Below are positions 48,840-64,000 of a stretch of 64,000 bases of DNA, piece by piece. Below the pieces are notes generated by a model, which was given only the letters and a program-made list of their open reading frames with translations, had not been told where the DNA came from and ran no database searches. This DNA is from Xiphophorus maculatus (Eukaryota; Chordata; Actinopteri; Cyprinodontiformes; Poeciliidae): the NCBI RefSeq assembly GCF_002775205.1, contig NC_036450.1, positions 11,303,479 through 11,367,478 of the forward strand. Reading direction: 5' to 3'. The first letter of the stretch is position 1. The number at the start of each line of letters is the position of its first letter. A program made the position numbers and the translations under genes.

Positions 48840-49524
48840 ATCTATTCAAAGTAATGTCCTTTATTTTTGATCAACAGTTCAAGTTTTTCGTTCAGTTAAT
48901 TCACTGTTGTGTAAAATGTAAGGAGTTTTAATCATCCAAGTTTTTTTTTAAACTAAGCAAAAACGAATGTGCTGTTTACACACCGATCTTAACAGCAGTT
49001 AAGTATTTTATCAGATCGCAATAGAAAGCTTTGAAGCAGACTGGTTTCACTGGTTTTGTGTTTCCTCTCCTCAATATCCTCATGTCAGCACACTCATAAA
49101 CCAGAGATATGAAATGTGAAGATGCTGGCTGGGAGTGATGTTTGTTTCAGCGTCCTCAGAAAGTGCTCAGTAAGTTTAAGAGATTCTAATATTTTACCTT
49201 ATCAACTCCAATGATATATTTTACACCACATGTTTGTACATCTTCCATGGCCCACTGTCTTATTATTTCTCCTGACTTGTTATGAAATGTAACTATTTTC
49301 ATTCTATGTTACGAAAAATATCTGTTTTTCATGTTAGTTTTGTACCTAAATTTAAAGGATTTATCGGGAGAGGGCCTTCTGGAATTAGAACATATGTTTA
49401 AGGGGGATTGTTACGTTAAAGCCACTTTGATATGTGATTAGTACAGGTTTAGCAGGGGGAAAGCTGTAAGCGATCACAGAATGAGTTGCAGCTTTCAGAG
49501 ATTTGGATGGGTTTTTTTTTTGCA

Positions 49525-49556
<32 letters not shown>

Positions 49557-52477
49557 TTCTTTTTTGATTCATAAAAGGAGACATTGTGAAACTTATCTCC
49601 AAACTAAATGCCAGTCTCTGTTTTGTTTAATAAAATAGTTTAAACTTAAAACAAGTAGAAAATTTTGTAAAATAAATTGAAAGGAAACTGAAAAAACATT
49701 ACTAATTGATCAGAGAAATAATTAATGCAGTGGAAAAAAAAAACAGGTGGGGGTCAGAAACAATAAATCAGAAGCAAAACAGTACACTAAAATAATAAAG
49801 GCATTTTTTTTGTATATTTTTCCATAATAAAATAATGTTAGATAAGGTTTCTGGCGTCTTGTTTACAGAAATTAATATAAAAAAAGAAAAAACTGTATGA
49901 AAAAAGTAAATGTTGAAAACAACTGTGTTATTCACTCTGGATGTAAGATAAAAAGAGGATCAGTACTGTCTGGCATCATGCAGGGAATATTTTTATCTCT
50001 CTGATAATACCCCCATCTATGTTAAATCTAAAAGACCTACTAATGCGATACATCTGTTGGTTGTTAGTTTGATGGGGCACATATGTTCTTTATTATTCCT
50101 CTGGGTGATTATGTGGTTAAGGCTAACCCTCTTAACTGATTAAAAGCTCCGAATTTGAAGGAAAATAAAAATAATAATAACAATACGATATCAAAATTGA
50201 AGCAGTTGTAATAAAATGTGCGTGAAGTGCAAAATAGTTTTCAGTTGAGCAAGCTGCATAATGTAGAAAATGTGAAATAATTCTACCGTAGGAAGCGACA
50301 TCTTATAGCTGTAGGGGGCAGCAGCGAGCACTAAATAGCAAAATAGCCGAAAAAGAAGAGACGTCAACAGGAAGAACCGCTGCTGCAGTAAGGTTAAGAT
50401 TGCTTTTGTGTGCCTTTTTGTCATTATGGTTGTGCTGTCAGTTTTTGGACTTCTTGATTTATTAAAACTGAAGCATTGTGTGGTTAAACTGATATCATAA
50501 GAAAGATTTCAGGCACTGCCATACAAATCTCCTACCTCTGCAAGTCAATAGGAGTAAACCAGCACCATGTTTTTCGTGTAGGTAGAAGACACAAACACAG
50601 GAGTTGAATACAGAATAAGAGACTCTTTTATTATAAATTTCTTCACAAATTACCGCGGAGATCTGACAAGAGTTGGGTACTTAAATTCTGCATTCTTCAT
50701 GTGCACTATGTTGTTTCAATAGTTACTGTATGGTGACAAATTTAAACTAAACAACATAGAAACATGAACCCTGTCATTCTTGAATATTATAGAAACACTG
50801 CAGAGCTATATCTCCTGTCTATGCAGTCCTTTTCTTTTTAATTTGTTTGCAATACCTGAAGCTTGGGCTTGTTCCTCTTATTAGAATATTTCCAGTAAAT
50901 TTCCCTCTTGGAAAGGGATTTGAACACATGCAGTCTCACGACAACATATAGATGCCTTTGCAATTTTACCATATTTTGTCCCATTACAACAGTTGTGATG
51001 GAACAGCTTATAAAGTAGTGGTACAATGTCTTTTTCTTTTTTTACAAATAGAAATAAGAAAAGTGTGATATTCACATATATTCAGACTTGTTTCCTCTTC
51101 TAGTTAAAAATAAAACCAGTGTTACCACCTCTCCTCAGAAATCACTTTATTAAAGTTTACAAATTATGCATGTGTTCTGTGATGGACTCAGATGTTTGTT
51201 GGACAATATTAGCGAAAGAAAGCAGCATCATAAAAACAAAAGAACACAGCAGACAGGTGTGGAAACCGGAGATAAAAGACCATTTTTTTATAGTACATTT
51301 CAACTTAAAGGCAGTTCAAAGAAAAATCTGAATACAATTTTAAATTAATAATGCTCCAGCTATTAATTAAAGACATCTCTAAACAGATACATTTATATTT
51401 GTAATTTAAGTAAACTTAGTGTTTAAATGCCTTTACATGAGCATAAACTTAGTTTAGATTAAAACATTGCTGTGTATTGGTCTGCTACATACAATTCCAG
51501 TAAACCACATGGATGTTTGTTGTTGCATGATGAAAACTTTTAAAAAGGTCAAGAAACGCAAATACTTTTACAATAAACTAAATGTCCACAAATATTCTGG
51601 AATCAGGAGAAGAAGAAAAAATACGTAAGGGGTTATAAGATTACCTTTACAACTGTGATTCTGTTTACTATTAAGGTTCTGATTTAATTAAATATCCAAA
51701 AATTAAACCTTCATCAAGTTTTTTTTTTACAAACATAAAAAGTACAAAAAATATTGAAGAGTACAATATTGCAAACAGAATAAGAAAGAAACATTATTTT
51801 TTTCAGTGAAACTGCACAAACACACCCACATATACACACAAACAATAAACCTATCGTCAGCTTGGCGTTTCCATGACAGTTCAGTTGATCACTTGAGATA
51901 AATACAGATCTTAGTGGCTGGGCCTTATCAAGCATCTACTGTATGTGCTTGTGGTCTTTGGTTAGAGCATTAAGAGCATTAATTGCAGCATCAAACTGAT
52001 AACTACACGACAGAAATCCAAACGTGTCTAAATAATAACGGATCACAGTTTAAATTCAAATACCAAAAAATACCACAAATCTGGAATCCAGGCAGGAGCC
52101 CCACACATGAAACGGTTTGGTAATCCTCTCAGTTTGTGCCAATGTGGGTTTTGATCAACTCTATAATCTGATCAATTCTGCCATTACCGATGAGAATTAT
52201 GATTATGACAAAAAAAAAATTAATCTCTGAAATAATAAATTATTATGGAAGAATAAGCTTTTTTAAACAGAGTCCAACCTGCTCTTATGTGTTATCTAAA
52301 ATGTTCCAAGCTTCTGTTGGTGACTATATTGAATTGCCATTTACTGTTGTTTTAAAAAGTCTGACTTCCACATTCCCTGTACATTTTTTGGACTTGCGCA
52401 AAAGAAGACAATATAACAAAAATATGCAATTCTTCTGCTGAAGCACTCATCTCAGACATTATATTTTTCCCTTTCAG
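48840..52477 (+). other. Intergenic region ier3ip1-hdhd2, possible hdhd2 upstream exon
   Basis: No coding exon is supported. A short GC-richer patch at about 50,290-50,400, with a weak donor (TAAG then GTTAAG), could be the hdhd2 promoter and non-coding first exon, because the first hdhd2 coding exon starts with an acceptor (CTTTCAG, ending 52477). The rest is AT-rich, with a TA repeat near 49,525-49,555. Confidence 0.35.
49525..49555. repeat. TA-rich microsatellite
   Basis: A short AT run with GT interruptions between ier3ip1 and hdhd2. Confidence 0.8.
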
Positions 52478-52486
52478 ACCTGCAGC

Positions 52487-54815
52487 ATGGCAGGGCGACG
52501 GGCTCTGAAGGCTGTCCTCATAGACCTCAGTGGGACTCTGCACGTAGAGGACACTGCAGTGCCTGGGGCACAGGACGCCCTTAACCGGTAGGAGACACGC
52601 CACAAACCAAAAGAAAAGTCTCTACTTACACTTTACAAAGGCAGACTTTTAAATGTGCTTTTGATTGTGCCTTTTTTTCTTGTGTTCTGGGGCTGCCAGG
52701 TTACGGCAGGCATCAGTAGCTGTGAAGTTTGTGACCAACACAACAAAGGAAAGTAAGAAGAACTTACTGGAGCGACTGCAACGACTTAACTTTGACCTCC
52801 AGGTGAAATATCAAAAGTTGATTGTGGGTAATAAAGTGCAGTTTTAGAAAGTTAAGAAATATCAGTTCATCTCAATAAATTTGAATGTTATTGAAAAGCC
52901 TCCTAATGGTAGTAAATCTATTTAATTAATAAATGTAACCCTTTTTTATTTACTAGAATAAAAGGTTCTCCAGACTGCTTGTCTGGACAAGCGTTCAAAA
53001 TCATTACATAAAGTGAATCTGGAGCACTTTCATTCTCTGAATCTGCAGGAAAAAGAAATCTTCACATCTCTGAGTGCTGCAAGGAGTTTGTTGGAACAAA
53101 AACAACACAAGCCGCTGCTGCTGGTGGAGGACAGCGCACTGGAAGACTTCACTGGTACCGTAGAAATAATTCTCTGTGTTACAAATTCATCTTCACTTTA
53201 TAAAGTTGTGTTCCTCATCCGTCCATAACAGTTTGAACAAATAAATGAGCTGATTGAGATAACTCCAGACTGCTGTTCTTCCGTCTGCAGGTATCGACAC
53301 TTTGGAGCCAAACGCCGTCGTCATTGGACTCGCTCCTGATCATTTCAACTACCAAACTCTCAATAAGGCTTTCAGGTGAGGAAACTGTTTGTAGATTTAC
53401 TTCTCGATAATTTCAAAAACAGATTCTAATGTACCTCAGTGCAGGTTTTGGAAGGTTTTTTTTTTTTTTGAAGATAAGACATTTTAAAACTTAAAGTCAA
53501 TTAACACTTCGCACAGATCAAGAAATTGTTGATATGTTGACACATCTTGACTTCTATTTTCAAAACTCTTTTATACATATTTGTCATGTATGTTTCTTTC
53601 TAGAATGATTTTGGATGGAGCTCCTCTTATTGCCATTCATAAGGCTCGTTACTACAAACGTAAGGACGGCTTGGCCCTTGGCCCCGGGCCCTTTGTGACA
53701 GGCTTGGAGTATGCCACAGACTGTAAAGCTACAGTGGTGGGAAAGCCCGAAAAGACATTTTTCACACAGGTAAAGATTTTTAGAAGTACATATAGGGTTA
53801 GTACAGCTAATAATGTTATAATGTTATATTTTCAGATCTGGTTAGTTTGGAAATTCACTACATGATATATATCTGAAAGAGTATTTGGTAGTCTGCCCTT
53901 CAATCTTTGCATGCCATTATCCATCAGCCAGTTTAGCTATTGACCCATGAATCCATCTATCCACAATTCTTAGTGAACTAAGTCATCTGGAATCTTTAAA
54001 TAAAAGTTCCAGATTTGTTATTTTAGAGTTTATTCATCCTCTGAATAAATTCTGCTTATTTTTTCCTCTATATAGGCCTTGTCTGATTTAGGATGTAGCC
54101 CCAGTGAAGCCGTCATGATAGGAGATGTAAGTATATTTCTATCTGTTTTACTGATAATCATCTACATCGAAAAGAAGCTCAATGTCATTTTAGATGGTCA
54201 TAAAGCTCTTAATGGGACTCAAATTGAAATTTTTTCACCTACATTTCTTCAGTAATTCCATTCCAAATATTTTAAACATCTAATAAGTTTAGGTAAAAAC
54301 TGATATCATCCCATTGAAACATATTTCTATTGGAAGCCACTTACACAACGCAGTTGTAACCCTTATGTCTCATTTTCTGCAGGATGCCAGAGACGATGTA
54401 GGTGGGGCTCAGAACGCAGGAATGCTGGGTATTCTTGTTAGAACAGGTGAGTTCAGTCCTCCTGATTATTCATACCCCTTGGAATGATTCTTGTTACAAC
54501 CACTAACTTTAAATTAAACTTAACATATTTACTTATATATTCAGTTTTTAAGAGGTGTGCAAGCAACATAAAGTTGAAACAAAGCTGAAAGCAGTTTGAA
54601 ACACGGCTTGCAAACAGAGCAAACATGGAAGGAGGAGCTTTGGACACAATAGACAAATTTTTAACTTTTTTTTCAGTTTTTCTGATAATATTCCATCTTC
54701 TCACGCTGCAGGTAAATACAGAGACGGAGATGAAAGGAAAATTGACCCACCTCCTTACCTCACATGTGACAGTTTCTCTGATGCCGTCGAACACATCCTA
54801 CAGAATCTGCTATAA
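52487..54815 (+). CDS. hdhd2: Haloacid dehalogenase-like hydrolase domain-containing protein 2 (Hdhd2), 8 coding exons, 259 aa
   Basis: Coding exons: 52487-52587, 52700-52802, 53049-53154, 53291-53375, 53604-53769, 54076-54126, 54383-54446, 54712-54815. All junctions are GT-AG and the length equals human HDHD2 (259 aa). HAD-fold motifs are in order: motif I DLSGTL (D13, with Ser15 where catalytic HADs have the second Asp), motif II VTNTT (45-49), motif III lysine K179 in VVGKPEK, and motif IV GDDARDD (203-209). The NagD-like cap segment includes [20 protein letters not shown]. The family is a cytosolic, Mg-dependent phosphatase-like group related to LHPP, and its substrate is not settled. Ser15 is normal for this family, so it is not a break. 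The ATG lies 9 bases after an acceptor, so the 5' UTR is spliced. Confidence 0.97.
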
Positions 54816-54868
54816 GCTCCAATCGACTGCTACGAGAATGAAACATTTTGCACTATCAAGCTGTTTAA

Positions 54869-54874
54869 AATAAA
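54869..54874 (+). terminator. hdhd2: hdhd2 poly(A) signal
   Basis: AATAAA lies 53 bases after the hdhd2 stop codon, so the 3' UTR is very short and ends near 54,890. Confidence 0.65.
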
Positions 54875-54973
54875 TATCGTAAATGTAAGAGTATGTACTG
54901 TGAAAAACATCTTGTAAAACAATAATGTTGGCTCTGAAAAGCAATATTCAGATGTTTGTTAAGAAGGTTCAAA

Positions 54974-54979
54974 TTTATT
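54974..54979 (-). terminator. katnal2: katnal2 poly(A) signal
   Basis: TTTATT on the plus strand reads AATAAA on the minus strand, 140 bases beyond the katnal2 stop codon. It would place the katnal2 3' end near 54,950, about 60 bases from the expected hdhd2 end on the other strand. Confidence 0.55.
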
Positions 54980-55118
54980 TGATTATTGCAATATGCATCT
55001 GTGACCCTCAGAATCTGTGCAAAAGTAATTACAGAATGGTACTGAAAAATATCCAAATGATGTAAAACAAAAACCACAAAAAAAAAAAGAATTTGGATTA
55101 ATATTTTCCGCCTGGACA

Positions 55119-63165
<8,047 letters not shown>

Positions 63166-64000
63166 ATTTATGTAAACTGAAAGCTGCCACGCAAAACAGT
63201 GCTACTGGTTACCAGACGCTGTAGTGGTCACACGCCGTGTTGACATCATAGCAACCAAATCTATTAGTAAGCAATATGCGACGTCATCTGTTGTCGCCAA
63301 AGTCCGCGTACGTTTCCAAAAAAGACGCAAGGAAATAATTTGTAATTCAAGTTCATCAGTAAAATGTATTGTTTTGCTCTTTAAAAACACATACAGGAAC
63401 ATTTGATTATTAACACAAATGATCTCAAATTACTTTATCCAAATTGTAACTATTGAAAAAGAAAATAATCTTGTTGGCCTTTCACCAAGATGGTGTACAC
63501 TTTCTTTTTAAGGCTTGTGTGGAAAATTATTTGCCATGTATTTTTTTTTTTTTTTTTTATAAAAAACGACTAAGCAGATAGGCGTTTTGGAATGAGGTGC
63601 TTTTATACATTAGCTTCTGTCTACACATGGTCAGCCAGGGCCTTTCTTACTGTAATTATTTTATAATTTCAAAGAAATTTCTTCAAACCAATGAGAGGCC
63701 TAAGTTGAACTCAGTTTGCTAAACTGGAAATGAAAGAAGAAAAAATGTATGCAACAGTAATACACTATATACTGTTGCTGTGATTACATTTCATATAAAG
63801 GTCAACTCTTTCTAATTAAATTCTTACATAAAAATACAGCACTGATTTTCCTCAGAAATTATAGATTTATTCTTCAACCATGAGGGTTAATATGTGATCA
63901 GTAAAGTGCCCATAATATATTGGTACAGCAAGAAGTTAACACGCTAATGTATGTAAAATGTTTCAGCACAGTACTGTCAATGGTTCTTTATCAAGTCAAT
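63166..64000. other. katnal2 upstream region
   Basis: The first ~150 bases upstream of the ATG have several CpGs and are the likely promoter. Beyond that the sequence is AT-rich with a poly-T tract near 63,540-63,559. I see no other gene before the window ends. Confidence 0.4.

Noticed and set aside
52487..54815. Inactivated HAD motif I (Ser15 for Asp) as a sign of a dead enzyme
   Set aside because: Human HDHD2 and the related LHPP carry the same DxSG pattern, so this is normal for the family.
63200..63260. RFX X-box in the katnal2 promoter
   Set aside because: Only half-sites are visible (AGCAAC at 63250, GTTACC near 63208) and they are not paired at the right spacing.

Overview
The window is AT-rich, repeat-bearing vertebrate nuclear DNA, and it is almost certainly from a teleost fish. 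The genes have GT-AG introns and encode close relatives of four human genes. The interspersed repeats (Tc1-like transposons, tRNA-derived SINEs, LINE tails, long CA and TA microsatellites) are the usual teleost set. The gene order SKOR2 - IER3IP1 - HDHD2 - KATNAL2 matches human chromosome 18q21.1. That order, together with the protein matches, identifies the genes. All matches come from recalled family sequences; no search was run.

Layout: about 1-33,800 holds no protein-coding exon that I can support. It is a long upstream desert with microsatellites, decayed transposons, SINE/LINE remnants and several unique-looking blocks that could be distal enhancers. A GC-rich, promoter-like island lies near 2.8-3.2 kb. 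From about 33.9 to 46.7 kb is skor2 (plus strand): a non-coding first exon, a large exon carrying the SKI/DACH and SMAD4-binding-like domains, then six small exons ending in a coiled coil. From 47.2 to 48.8 kb is ier3ip1 (plus strand, 3 exons, 82 aa). From 52.5 to 54.9 kb is hdhd2 (plus strand, 8 coding exons, 259 aa). From 54.9 to 63.2 kb is katnal2 (minus strand, 16 coding exons, 507 aa), which converges on hdhd2 with abutting 3' ends. All four reading frames stay open across every predicted junction.

The outstanding mobile element is a complete 1,249-bp Tc1/mariner transposon at 56,419-57,667, antisense inside a katnal2 intron. It has perfect 30-bp terminal inverted repeats, TA duplications and an intact transposase whose last catalytic spacing is DD36E instead of the usual Tc1 DD34E.

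The four genes are not a pathway. skor2 is a neural transcriptional corepressor, ier3ip1 an ER membrane protein, hdhd2 a HAD-fold phosphatase-like protein and katnal2 a microtubule-severing-type AAA ATPase. The likely logic is a developmental regulator (skor2) with a large regulatory landscape next to compact housekeeping-type neighbours. I found no convincing new biological system. The best leads are the intact DD36E transposon and the candidate skor2 regulatory blocks.
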